DNA of 64,000 nt from JAJPKK01 sp963787675 (GTDB lineage: Bacteria; Pseudomonadota; Alphaproteobacteria; Rhizobiales; Xanthobacteraceae): positions 124,001 to 188,000 of the forward strand of contig CAWBDV010000005.1 of NCBI GenBank assembly GCA_963787675.1, given 5' to 3'. This document shows positions 1-7,581 of this stretch, piece by piece. Under the pieces are notes generated by a model. It worked only from the letters and a program-made list of their open reading frames with translations, did no database searches and was not told where the DNA came from. The stretch's first letter is position 1, and every line of letters begins with the position of its first letter. The translations under genes were made by a program, and so were the position numbers.

Positions 1-1
1 C

Positions 2-736
2 TCGACGCTGTTCGAGGAGGTCGGCGTCGACCCCGGGGCGCAGTGGTTCCTCGCCGAAGGCGCCGACGCGCCGACCATGCACCGGAGCATCCCGGTTCGG
101 AAGGCGATGGATGATGCGATGATCGCGCTCTACCAGAACGGCGAGCGCATCAATCCTTCGAACGGCTACCCGATGCGGCTGCTGCTGCCCGGCTACGAGG
201 GCAACATGAACGTGAAGTGGCTGCGCCGGATCAAGATCGTCGATGCGCCGATCATGGCCCAGAACGAGACCATGGCCTACACGATCCTGCTGCCGAGCGG
301 GAAGGCATGGCAGTTCTATTACCCGCAGGAGGTGAAGTCCTTCATCAGCAGCCCGTCGCCGGGCATGGCGCTGAAGGATCCCGGCTTTTACGAAATCTCG
401 GGCCTCGCCTGGTCGGGGAACGGCCGCATCAGCAAGGTCGACGTGTCGGCAGACGGCGGCAAGAGCTGGGCGGAAGCCGCATTGCAGACGCCGGTGCTGT
501 CGAAGGCGCTGACGCGGTTCCGCATGCCGTGGACCTGGGATGGATCGCCATCCGTCCTCATGAGCCGCGCGACCGACGAGGCCGGCAATCTGCAACCGAG
601 CCGGGCGGCGTTCATGGCCGAACGCGGGGCGCCCAAGGTGTCTCCCAACGTCAACGCATTCCCGATGGAGCACTGCAACCTGGTCTCCAGCTGGGGCGTC
701 AGCGCAAAAGGCGAGGTGACCAATGTGTACGTCTAA
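2..736 (+). CDS. soxC: Sulfane/sulfite dehydrogenase molybdoprotein subunit SoxC, 3' part only
   Basis: The reading frame is already open at the window edge (codons start at base 2), so the N-terminal Moco-binding part lies outside. What remains is the end of the sulfite-oxidase fold and the Mo-co dimerisation domain. It includes the stretch MRLLLPGYEGNMNVKWLRR, typical of the sulfite-oxidase family, then an immunoglobulin-like dimer domain with SGNGRISKVDVSADGGKSW. SoxC is the periplasmic catalytic partner of cytochrome SoxD in the Sox thiosulfate-oxidation complex. The next gene is a c-type cytochrome starting 14 bases before this stop, which supports a soxCD pair. A sulfite dehydrogenase of the SorA type is the alternative. 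The C-terminal sequence and coupling to a SoxD-like gene favour SoxC. Confidence 0.85.
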   Translation, partial: STLFEEVGVDPGAQWFLAEGADAPTMHRSIPVRKAMDDAMIALYQNGERINPSNGYPMRLLLPGYEGNMNVKWLRRIKIVDAPIMAQNETMAYTILLPSGKAWQFYYPQEVKSFISSPSPGMALKDPGFYEISGLAWSGNGRISKVDVSADGGKSWAEAALQTPVLSKALTRFRMPWTWDGSPSVLMSRATDEAGNLQPSRAAFMAERGAPKVSPNVNAFPMEHCNLVSSWGVSAKGEVTNVYV

Positions 737-1262
737 GATCGCACGCGCTGCCGGACTGACGGCCCTCGCGGTGGCGTTCGGTGTCGCCGCGGCGACCGCG
801 GCGGACGCCCCGCATTTCGGCAAGCCCGTCTCGCCGGCCGATGTTACCGCCTGGGACATCAGCATCGGCCCGGACGGTGTCGGCCTGCCGCCGGGCAGCG
901 GCACGCCGGCCCAGGGCGCCGTCGTCTACGCGCAGAAATGCGCGCTGTGTCATGGCGACAAGGGCCAAGGCAGGCCGAATGCCCGGCTTGTCGGCGGGCA
1001 AATCACCGGTGACGGCCCGGTGGTGAAGACGGTGGGCAGCTACTGGCCCTATGCGACGACCCTCTTCGACTTCGTCCGCCGGGCGATGCCCTGGACCGAG
1101 CCAAAGACGCTCACCAATGACGAGGTCTACGCCGTCTCTGCCTATGTCCTGCAACTCAACGGGATCATCGGCGAGAATGACGTGATGGACGCCAAGACCC
1201 TCGCTGCAGTAAAGATGCCCAACCGGGACGGCTTCATCCCGCTCTATCCGGGTAAGCACTGA
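723..1262 (+). CDS. soxD: SoxD-like mono-haem c-type cytochrome, SoxC partner
   Basis: A 179-residue secreted cytochrome c. Residues 1-27 form a signal peptide ending in an AxA-type site. One haem-binding motif, CALCH, lies near residue 78 in the context GAVVYAQKCALCHGDKGQG. Candidate axial methionines lie downstream (AMPW; DVMDAKTLAAVKMPNRDGF). It accepts electrons from SoxC in the periplasm. The ATG overlaps the soxC stop by 14 bases, which indicates translational coupling. Classical SoxD of Paracoccus is a longer di-haem protein, while this one has a single haem site and no room for a second domain. It therefore belongs to the short SoxD-like group, and could also be called a sulfite dehydrogenase cytochrome subunit. 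Confidence 0.8.
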   Translation: MCTSKIARAAGLTALAVAFGVAAATAADAPHFGKPVSPADVTAWDISIGPDGVGLPPGSGTPAQGAVVYAQKCALCHGDKGQGRPNARLVGGQITGDGPVVKTVGSYWPYATTLFDFVRRAMPWTEPKTLTNDEVYAVSAYVLQLNGIIGENDVMDAKTLAAVKMPNRDGFIPLYPGKH

Positions 1263-1519
1263 GCGAATTGAACGCCGGACGAGGGACGTTTTCGCGTGCC
1301 TCGTCCACAGCGGCCCGTTCAAGCCCGCAGCAAAAATGCCGTGCGGTCCGCGCCCGCCGAGCACAAATCCATTTCGCCAACAGGCCTTGTGACACTGGAT
1401 TCATTCTTATCGACGCTTCCCCGCTTGCATTTTGTCGCCAAAAGCGCTTTTTCCCCGCGTCCGCCCATCGCGGCTGGCATCTTTCCTGACATTCGTGATT
1501 TCGACGGCCGGACCAACGC
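1263..1519. other. Intergenic region between soxD and the ferredoxin-NADP reductase gene
   Basis: About 257 bases with no credible gene. Short open frames here overlap one another and lack family signatures. The promoter of the downstream reductase gene must lie here, but no convincing -35/-10 pair or operator was recognised. Confidence 0.5.
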
Positions 1520-2548
1520 ATGCCTGAACCTATCAAGACTGACGTACTCATCATCGGCGCCGGCCCGTGCGGACTTTTCGCCGTGTTCGAACTCGGCCTC
1601 CTCGACATCAAGGCGCACCTCGTCGACATCCTCGACAAGGTCGGCGGCCAGTGCGCCGAGCTCTATCCGGAGAAACCGATCTACGACATTCCGGCGCTTC
1701 CGATCATCTCGGGCCAGGGCCTCACCGAGGCGCTGATGAAGCAGATCTCGCCGTTCAATCCGACCTTTCATCTCGGTGAGATGGTGGAGACGATCGAGCG
1801 CATCGGCGAACCGCTGTTTCGCATCACGACCGACCAGGGCAAGGTGTTCGAGGCGAAGCTCGTGGTGGTTGCGGCGGGGGGCGGCTCGTTCCAGCCCAAG
1901 CGTCCCCCGGTGCCCGGCATCGAAGCTTATGAAGGCACCTCGGTGTTCTACGCAGTGCGCCAGATGGAGCGGTTTCGCGACAAGCGCCTGCTCGTTGTCG
2001 GCGGCGGCGATTCGGCGCTCGACTGGACACTCAATCTCGCGCCGCTCGCAAAACGCGTCACCCTGATGCACCGCCGCGACCAGTTCCGCGCCGCGCCCGA
2101 CAGCGTCAACAAGATGCGGGCGCTGGTGGCGGAGGGCAAGATCGACCTGGTGCTGGGCCAGGTGACCGGGCTCGAAGGCGAGGGCGGCGTGCTGCGCGCG
2201 GCGAACGCGAAGCCCGACAAGGGCGATCCCTACCGCGTCGAGTGCGATGCGATGCTGCCGTTCTTCGGACTGACCATGAAGCTAGGTCCGGTGGGGAACT
2301 GGGGAATCAAGCTCGACGGCGACTTGATCCCGGTCGACACCGCCGCGTTCGAGACCAACGTCCCGGGCATTTTTGCGATCGGCGACATCAACACCTATCC
2401 GGGCAAGCTCAAGCTCATCCTGTGCGGCTTCCATGAGGCCGCACTGATGGCGCAGAAGGCCTACCACTACGTCTTCCCCGAGAAGCGCCTGGTGTTCCAA
2501 TACACCACGTCGTCGACGAGCCTGCAGAAGAAGCTCGGCGTTTCGTGA
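1520..2548 (+). CDS. Ferredoxin--NADP(+) reductase, thioredoxin-reductase-like type
   Basis: A 342-residue FAD/NAD(P)-dependent oxidoreductase. The FAD-binding Rossmann motif GAGPCG is at residues 13-18, and the NADPH-binding motif VVGGGDSALDW lies in the middle. The C-terminal FAD motif AIGDINTYPGKLKLIL is followed by the tail YTTSSTSLQKKLGV. It lacks the CxxC redox pair of thioredoxin reductase. That absence and the tail are features of the homodimeric TrxR-like FNR (EC 1.18.1.2) known from Rhodopseudomonas palustris and Bacillus YumC. It moves electrons between NADPH and ferredoxin/flavodoxin in the cytoplasm. It stands alone, and a strong hairpin follows after about 90 bases. Confidence 0.88.
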   Translation: MPEPIKTDVLIIGAGPCGLFAVFELGLLDIKAHLVDILDKVGGQCAELYPEKPIYDIPALPIISGQGLTEALMKQISPFNPTFHLGEMVETIERIGEPLFRITTDQGKVFEAKLVVVAAGGGSFQPKRPPVPGIEAYEGTSVFYAVRQMERFRDKRLLVVGGGDSALDWTLNLAPLAKRVTLMHRRDQFRAAPDSVNKMRALVAEGKIDLVLGQVTGLEGEGGVLRAANAKPDKGDPYRVECDAMLPFFGLTMKLGPVGNWGIKLDGDLIPVDTAAFETNVPGIFAIGDINTYPGKLKLILCGFHEAALMAQKAYHYVFPEKRLVFQYTTSSTSLQKKLGVS

Positions 2549-2636
2549 GACGCTTGGTTTGGACAAGCCGTCGACTGTGTCAAAATATCTTGCGTTATAT
2601 GAGTGGCGTTCCGCTAAATCGCCGCGCGGCGGTACA

Positions 2637-2664
2637 AAGAAGCCCCGGCGGACCGGGGCTTCTT
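2637..2664 (-). terminator. Strong hairpin terminator between convergent genes
   Basis: A perfect 12-bp stem (AAGAAGCCCCGG / CCGGGGCTTCTT) with a CGGA loop lies between the stops of the ferredoxin-NADP reductase gene (+) and the porin gene (-). The short A/T-rich flanks on both sides suggest it can work for both strands. It is closest to the porin stop, so it is placed on the minus strand. Confidence 0.75.
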
Positions 2665-2692
2665 CAGTCTTGGAAAGCTCTGATGTTTGACG

Positions 2693-3394
2693 TCAGAACC
2701 TGTAGTTCACGCCGACCTTCAACATCTGGATGTTGCGGCTCACGCTGAAGGTATCCGCCGCCGGCGCGAACACCGTGGAATTGAAGCTCCAGGTGTTGAG
2801 GCCGAGGTAGTCGTACTCGAGCTTCGCGGACCAGTTGGGAGCGAAGCCGTATTCGATGCCCGCGCCCGCGAGCCAACCGCTGTTGGTGTTCGAACTGGAC
2901 AGCGAGGCTCCCGTAACATTGTTCGTCACGGTCGCGCTGTTGTTGACCCAGCCGCCGCCAGCCTTGCCGTAGAACAACCAGCTGCCCGCGGCCACACCGA
3001 AGCGAGCTGCGACCGTGGTGATCCAGTTGGTATTCGCACTGCCTGTCACGAACCCGCCGGTTTGCGAAGCGTTGAGCGATGTCCAGTCGAAATCCCACTC
3101 CGCACCGATGACCCAGTTGGTGATCTGATAGTTGAAGCCGATCTGGCCGCCACCGAGGAAGCCGCTCTTGCTGTCGCTGAGGCTTGCGCCGGTGAAGCTG
3201 TCGGTCAGCGTGCCTGACGCCCAGGCGCCACCGAGGTTGCCGCCGACGTAGAAGCCGGTCCAATTGTAGACAAAGATCGGCGGCGGCGGTGGCGGCACAT
3301 ATCGCGGCGCAGGCGCGATGTCGGCAGCCGAAGCACTCAACACAGTCGCGGCCAGTGACGCAGCCGCAGCAATCGAAAGCGCAATGTTGCGCAT
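2693..3394 (-). CDS. Outer-membrane beta-barrel porin, Omp31/RopB-like
   Basis: A 233-residue outer-membrane protein. A signal peptide (MRNIALSIAAAASLAATVLS, ending near ASAAD) is followed by a short proline run (YVPPPPPPIF) and the opening strand NWTGFYVGGNLGGAWASG. This opening is diagnostic of the small eight-stranded porins of Rhizobiales and Brucella Omp25/Omp31. The end, MLKVGVNYRF, carries the C-terminal aromatic residue needed for BAM insertion. The ATG at 3394 is preferred because GGAGGG lies just upstream of it; an in-frame TTG 12 bases earlier lies inside that Shine-Dalgarno sequence. A hairpin terminator follows the stop. Confidence 0.88.
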   Translation of the reverse strand: MRNIALSIAAAASLAATVLSASAADIAPAPRYVPPPPPPIFVYNWTGFYVGGNLGGAWASGTLTDSFTGASLSDSKSGFLGGGQIGFNYQITNWVIGAEWDFDWTSLNASQTGGFVTGSANTNWITTVAARFGVAAGSWLFYGKAGGGWVNNSATVTNNVTGASLSSSNTNSGWLAGAGIEYGFAPNWSAKLEYDYLGLNTWSFNSTVFAPAADTFSVSRNIQMLKVGVNYRF

Positions 3395-3749
3395 GGAACC
3401 CTCCAAGCCTATTCCCCCACAAACACGATCGGCGAAAATCGTGAATGGAATTGGACCAAATTATGCGCGGACAACTTTTTCTTGAGCTGTGACTCGAAGA
3501 TCACAACTCGCGTCGGAAATGCTTCCCAAGGTACCGCCAGGGTGTGGTGTGCTGAAACGCGCGATGCGCGCGGCTTGATTCAATTGCCCGGTTCCCGACA
3601 CTTGATACGACCCGAATACCGAACCGGTCGCGCGCTCGACTCAGAACTGATGGTGAGAGTTCCACCGCGATCCTCTCCAGGTTACGCTGTGCGGCAGTCG
3701 CATACCCGCGAGCGCGGCAGCGCGATTTGTTGCGGGCACAAGCGCAGGC
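3395..3749. other. Intergenic region upstream of the porin and membrane-protease genes
   Basis: About 355 bases between two divergent genes. It must hold both promoters. An interrupted palindrome TGTGA-N8-TCACA (3488-3505) lies about 100 bases upstream of the porin ATG. Its spacer is two bases longer than a CRP/FNR site, so its role is unclear. No credible gene is seen. Confidence 0.4.
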
Positions 3750-3755
3750 TTGGCC

Positions 3756-4583
3756 ATGTCATTTGATCTCTCGTCGCTGTTCTGGATCGTCTTCGCGTTC
3801 ATCGTGCTGCAGCCGCTGCTGATGGGGCGGTGGTATGCCGTGCGCCGTGCGCAATCGCTTCGCGCCATCGAGAAATCCCACGGCTCGCGCGTGATCACGA
3901 TGATCCATCGCCAAGAGAAGCGGAGCCTGTTCGGCTTCGCCGTCGCCCGGCACATCGACTTGGAGGATGCCCAGACGATCATCGCGGCGATCAAGGATAC
4001 GCCGTCCGATATGCCCATTGATCTCGTGATCCACACACCGGGCGGGCTTGTGCTGGCGGCGATGCAAATTGCACGCGCGGTGGAAGCGCACAAGGCCAAG
4101 GTGACCGTCTACGTGCCGGTCTATGCGATGTCGGGCGGAACACTGATCGCGCTTGCCGCCGACGAGATCGTGCTCGGCGAGTTCTCGGTGCTCGGCCCGA
4201 TCGACCCGCAGATCGCGGGGCTTCCGGCGGCGAGCATCGTCAAGGCCCGCGATTCAAAACCGGTCGCGGACGTGTTCGACCTCACGCTCGTTCTCGCCGA
4301 CGTCGCCGAGAAGGCCCTTGCTCAGGTCAAGCGAGGCGCCGTGGAATTGCTCACCCCGCGGATGGAACAGGCCGCGGCAGAGGCCCTCGCCGCAAAGCTT
4401 GCCGGCGGCCACTGGACCCACGACTACGCGCTGACGGCGGATGAAGCGCTCAAGCTCGGCCTCCCGGTCAAAGTGGACATGCCGAAAGAGGTCATGGAAT
4501 TGATGAAGCTCTATCCGCAGCCCGTTCAGCAATCCGGCGTCGAATATTTGCCGATCGAACTGCCGCGCCAGCGCCGCGTTTGA
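3756..4583 (+). CDS. Membrane-anchored ClpP/SppA-fold serine protease of the SDH_protease (serine dehydrogenase proteinase-like) family
   Basis: A 275-residue protein with one N-terminal membrane segment (about residues 8-24, FWIVFAFIVLQPLLMG), then a crotonase-like ClpP/SppA protease fold. Visible family motifs are IHTPGG (92-97) for the oxyanion region and AMSGGTLIA (124-132), whose Ser126 is the expected nucleophile. LGPIDPQIAG follows. Family members are thought to degrade membrane or signal-peptide-like substrates; the substrate here is unknown. The chosen start is ATG 3756, with an in-frame TTG at 3750. The QmcA-NfeD pair follows about 320 bases later. SPFH/NfeD proteins are often found next to ClpP-class membrane proteases, so a functional link is plausible but inferred. 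Confidence 0.75.
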   Translation: MSFDLSSLFWIVFAFIVLQPLLMGRWYAVRRAQSLRAIEKSHGSRVITMIHRQEKRSLFGFAVARHIDLEDAQTIIAAIKDTPSDMPIDLVIHTPGGLVLAAMQIARAVEAHKAKVTVYVPVYAMSGGTLIALAADEIVLGEFSVLGPIDPQIAGLPAASIVKARDSKPVADVFDLTLVLADVAEKALAQVKRGAVELLTPRMEQAAAEALAAKLAGGHWTHDYALTADEALKLGLPVKVDMPKEVMELMKLYPQPVQQSGVEYLPIELPRQRRV

Positions 4584-4902
4584 AGTCACGCGTTTGAAGC
4601 GACGCGTTTGACTCAGCAAGTCAGCCTGCAAGTAATGGGCGCTCTACCATCATTTCTTTCCCCTCCCCCGCTTGCGGGCCGCACGCGGGGAAGGGGGAAG
4701 GAAGCGGCGCCACCGCCCGCATCCGATGCCGCTTGCGCAGTAAACCCGCTCAGCAATGAACCTGGCGAAGACTCAGCCACGCAAACCCAACCGGCAATGA
4801 AAAGGAAAGCGCGACATCATAGGCAATCGCCGCGGCCTGTTCCGGCGCGGCCAAGACCGGTAGAATGCCGCATCGTTCAATGACGTTCTATGCGAGGCAA
4901 TT
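4584..4902. other. Intergenic region with a C-rich/G-rich inverted repeat
   Basis: About 319 bases without a credible gene. Bases 4656-4700 contain an imperfect inverted repeat (CTTTCCCCTCCCCCGC ... GCGGGGAAGGGGGAAG). It resembles the dispersed CCCTCTCCCCGC palindromes common between genes in Bradyrhizobium-like genomes. It may act as a weak terminator for the preceding gene. Confidence 0.45.
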
Positions 4903-5943
4903 ATGTTCGGCGGATCAGACGTATTTGTCATCATCATCGTATTTCTCGCGATCCTCACCGTCTTTCTCGGCGTCAAGACGGTGCCGCAGGGCTACAACTG
5001 GACGGTGGAGCGGTTCGGCCGTTACACCAAGCTGCTGACGCCCGGGCTCAACCTGATCGTGCCGTTCGTCGACCGCATCGGCCGCAAGATGAACGTCATG
5101 GAGCAGGTGATCGACGTCCCGGAGCAGGAGGTCATCACCAAGGACAACGCCACTGTCACCGTGGACGGCATCTGCTTCTTCCAGGTGTTCGATGCCGCCA
5201 AGGCGAGCTACGAGGTCGCCTTTCTGGAGCCGGCGATCGTCAAGCTCACGATGACCAACATCCGCTCGGTGATGGGCGCGATGGACCTCGACCAGATGCT
5301 CTCCCACCGCGACGAGATCAATGAGCGGCTGCTGCGCGTCGTCGACGCCGCGGTCTCGCCGTGGGGCATTAAGGTCAACCGCATCGAGATCAAGGACATC
5401 GTGCCGCCGGCCGACCTTATCCAGTCGATGGGCCGGCAGATGAAAGCCGAGCGCGACAAGCGCGCCGAGATTCTGACCGCCGAGGGCCAGCGTCAATCCG
5501 CGATCCTCAAGGCGGAAGGCGCCAAGCAGGCGCAGATCCTCGAAGCAGAAGGCCGCCGCGAAGCCGCCTTCCGCGATGCGGAGGCGCGCGAGCGTTCTGC
5601 CGCCGCCGAGGCCAAGGCGACCGAGGTGGTCAGCACCGCCATCGCCAGCGGCAGTGTGTCCGCTCTCAACTACTTCATCGCTGACAAGTATCTGCGCGCG
5701 CTCACCGAGATCGCGCACTCGCCGAACCAGAAAGTCATCATGCTCCCGCTTGAGACAACGGCCGTGCTTGGCACGCTTGGCGGCATAGGCGAGATCGTGA
5801 AGGCGACATTCGGCGGCCCGCCCAACGGCGGTCATGGTCCTGATGGCGGCGGCTATCGTCCGCCCCCGCCACGGCCGGCACCCATCACCGGCCCGACGGT
5901 CGCGTCGGCCGGCCAGATCCCCGGGCCGAAGCCGTCGGCATAA
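4903..5943 (+). CDS. SPFH/Band-7 (stomatin-prohibitin) membrane protein, QmcA-like
   Basis: A 346-residue protein. One N-terminal transmembrane helix (about 6-24) is followed by a Band-7/SPFH domain (about 25-180: VPQGYNWTVERFGRYTKLL, MSHRDEINERLL-like elements, INRIEIKDI-type end). A long alanine/glutamate/arginine-rich coiled coil (about 180-245, KAEGAKQAQILEAEGRREA) comes next, then a glycine/proline-rich tail. It is a paraslipin of the QmcA/YbbK type, forming oligomeric membrane rings that organise microdomains and assist membrane proteases. The NfeD partner starts 12 bases after its stop, the classic QmcA-NfeD two-gene operon. E. coli qmcA is the closest named relative. Confidence 0.88.
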   Translation: MFGGSDVFVIIIVFLAILTVFLGVKTVPQGYNWTVERFGRYTKLLTPGLNLIVPFVDRIGRKMNVMEQVIDVPEQEVITKDNATVTVDGICFFQVFDAAKASYEVAFLEPAIVKLTMTNIRSVMGAMDLDQMLSHRDEINERLLRVVDAAVSPWGIKVNRIEIKDIVPPADLIQSMGRQMKAERDKRAEILTAEGQRQSAILKAEGAKQAQILEAEGRREAAFRDAEARERSAAAEAKATEVVSTAIASGSVSALNYFIADKYLRALTEIAHSPNQKVIMLPLETTAVLGTLGGIGEIVKATFGGPPNGGHGPDGGGYRPPPPRPAPITGPTVASAGQIPGPKPSA

Positions 5944-5955
5944 GAGGCGACGCAC

Positions 5956-6402
5956 ATGGGCGCGATCATCGAATCGCTTGGCGTGTGGAACTGGTTCATC
6001 GTCGGCGGTGTGCTGCTGATTCTCGAAATCCTGGCGCCGGGCGTGTTCATGCTGTGGCTCGGCCTCGCGGCCCTGCTCGTGGGCGTCATATCGCTGTTCG
6101 TCGATTGGTCCTGGCAATGGCAGTTCGTGGCCTTCGCCGCATTTTCGGTTGCGGCGATTCCGCTGTGGCGGCGGCTGTCGCTGCACGTCGGAGGTCCAAC
6201 CGATCAGCCGTTTTTGAACCGCCGCGCCGACGCGTTGATCGGCCGCACTTTAACGCTGGAGAAGCCGATCATCGACGGCAGCGGCACCCTACCCATTGGC
6301 GACACCATCTGGCGGATCACCGGCGCCAATGCGCCGGCCGGCAGCCGCGTCAAGGTGATCGCCGTTGACGGCACCGCGCTCCGGGTGGCGGTGGTCCAGT
6401 AA
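5956..6402 (+). CDS. NfeD-family membrane protein (YbbJ-like)
   Basis: A 148-residue protein with two or three closely spaced hydrophobic segments in the first 80 residues (WFIVGGVLLILEILAPG; WLGLAALLVGVISLFV; FVAFAAFSVAAIPLW). A C-terminal OB-fold of the NfeD type (about 90-148) contains LNRRADALIGRTLTLEKPI and GDTIWRITG. NfeD OB domains bind their SPFH partner and modulate its assembly. The 12-base spacing from the upstream Band-7 gene makes them one operon. This is the short NfeD1b form, without the ClpP-class protease domain found in long NfeD proteins. Confidence 0.87.
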   Translation: MGAIIESLGVWNWFIVGGVLLILEILAPGVFMLWLGLAALLVGVISLFVDWSWQWQFVAFAAFSVAAIPLWRRLSLHVGGPTDQPFLNRRADALIGRTLTLEKPIIDGSGTLPIGDTIWRITGANAPAGSRVKVIAVDGTALRVAVVQ

Positions 6403-6431
6403 TCTCTCGTAGCCGTGCTTTTGATCCCTGT

Positions 6432-7424
6432 TCACGCCACCCCGGCGCGCAACAGATCGTGCATGTGGAGGATGCCGGCGGCGTGTTCGCCGTCGACGAC
6501 GAACACCACCGTGCGCTTGAGCGAATTGAGGATCTCGAGCACTTCGCTCGCAAGCTGGTCGGGGCGGACGGTAGTTGGTCCGCGCGTCATGACATTCTCG
6601 ACCGGGGCATCGAGCAGATCGGGTCGCATGTGACGGCGCAGGTCGCCGTCGGTGATGATGCCGACGAGGCGGCCGGCAGCATCGGTGATGCCGACGCAGC
6701 CGAATCCCTTGGCCGACATCTCGACGAGTGCGTCGGACATCAGCGAGCCGACGGGCTTGAGCGGCATCTCGGCACCGGCATGCATGAGGTCACGCACGAA
6801 GGTGAGCGCTGCCCCGAGCCGGCCGCCGGGATGGAGTTCGCGGAAGTCGAGCGCGGAAAAGCCGCGGCTTTCCAGGAGCGCGATCGCCAGCGCATCGCCG
6901 AGCGCGAGCTGCATCAGCGACGAGGTGGTCGGCGCAAGATTGTGCGGGCAGGCTTCGCGCGTCTGCGGCAGCACCAGCACGATGTCGGCAGCCTGGCCGA
7001 GGGTCGACGCCGCCTCTGACGTGATTGCGATGAGCCCGATCCGGAACCGGCGCGAATAGTCGATCAGGTTCTTTAGTTCGGCGGTCTCGCCCGACCACGA
7101 CAGCGCAATGATCACGTCATCCGCGGTGATCATGCCGAGGTCGCCGTGGCTCGCCTCCGCGGGATGGACGAAGAAGGCCGGCGTCCCGGTGGAAGCGAGC
7201 GTCGCCGCGATCTTGTGGGCGATGTGGCCCGACTTGCCCATGCCGCTGACGATGACGCGCCCGCGAGCATCCCGGATCATTCCCGCCGCCGCGGTAAAGG
7301 CGGAGCCGAGCGCGCCTTCGATGGCGGAGGCGAGCGCCGCGAGGCCGCCCGCCTCGGCATCAAGCGTGCGCAGCGCACACGCGATGAGCGCTTGGTCTCC
7401 GGGCGGGGCGTCGGGGCTGCGCAT
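6432..7424 (-). CDS. kdsD: D-arabinose-5-phosphate isomerase (KpsF/GutQ/KdsD family)
   Basis: A 330-residue cytoplasmic enzyme that converts D-ribulose-5-phosphate to D-arabinose-5-phosphate, the first step of KDO synthesis for lipopolysaccharide. An N-terminal SIS domain (about 40-180) has the sugar-phosphate motif VSGMGKSGHIAHKIAATLAS and HPAEASHGDLGM. Two C-terminal CBS domains (about 205-330) include GIITDGDLRRHM. Length and domain order match E. coli KdsD (328 residues). The gene stands alone, convergent with nfeD and divergent from an outer-membrane protein gene, which fits an envelope-biogenesis neighbourhood. Confidence 0.92.
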   Translation of the reverse strand: MRSPDAPPGDQALIACALRTLDAEAGGLAALASAIEGALGSAFTAAAGMIRDARGRVIVSGMGKSGHIAHKIAATLASTGTPAFFVHPAEASHGDLGMITADDVIIALSWSGETAELKNLIDYSRRFRIGLIAITSEAASTLGQAADIVLVLPQTREACPHNLAPTTSSLMQLALGDALAIALLESRGFSALDFRELHPGGRLGAALTFVRDLMHAGAEMPLKPVGSLMSDALVEMSAKGFGCVGITDAAGRLVGIITDGDLRRHMRPDLLDAPVENVMTRGPTTVRPDQLASEVLEILNSLKRTVVFVVDGEHAAGILHMHDLLRAGVA

Positions 7425-7509
7425 CTTCAGATCCAGACCGATCGGTAATCGTTTCCGCGGGCAATTCCCTCGTTTAGCACGGCACGCCGAACGCGACGAC
7501 GGGACAGTG

Positions 7510-7524
7510 CTAACGCGTTGTTAA
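7510..7524 (+). promoter_or_regulatory. Possible CtrA box
   Basis: CTAA-N7-TTAA matches the alphaproteobacterial CtrA consensus TTAA-N7-TTAA with one mismatch. It lies 57 bases upstream of the GTG of the beta-barrel gene, in an A/T-rich stretch that is probably the promoter. One mismatch in eight defined bases is weak evidence by itself. Confidence 0.3.
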
Positions 7525-7581
7525 CCATAATCCTTTTATTTCCATTAACCAACCTTCGGCCAGCGTCGAGGACATTAACCT

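Noticed and set aside
3482..3766. 94-codon plus-strand frame before the membrane protease gene
   Set aside because: It overlaps the start of the real gene in another frame and has no coding signature.
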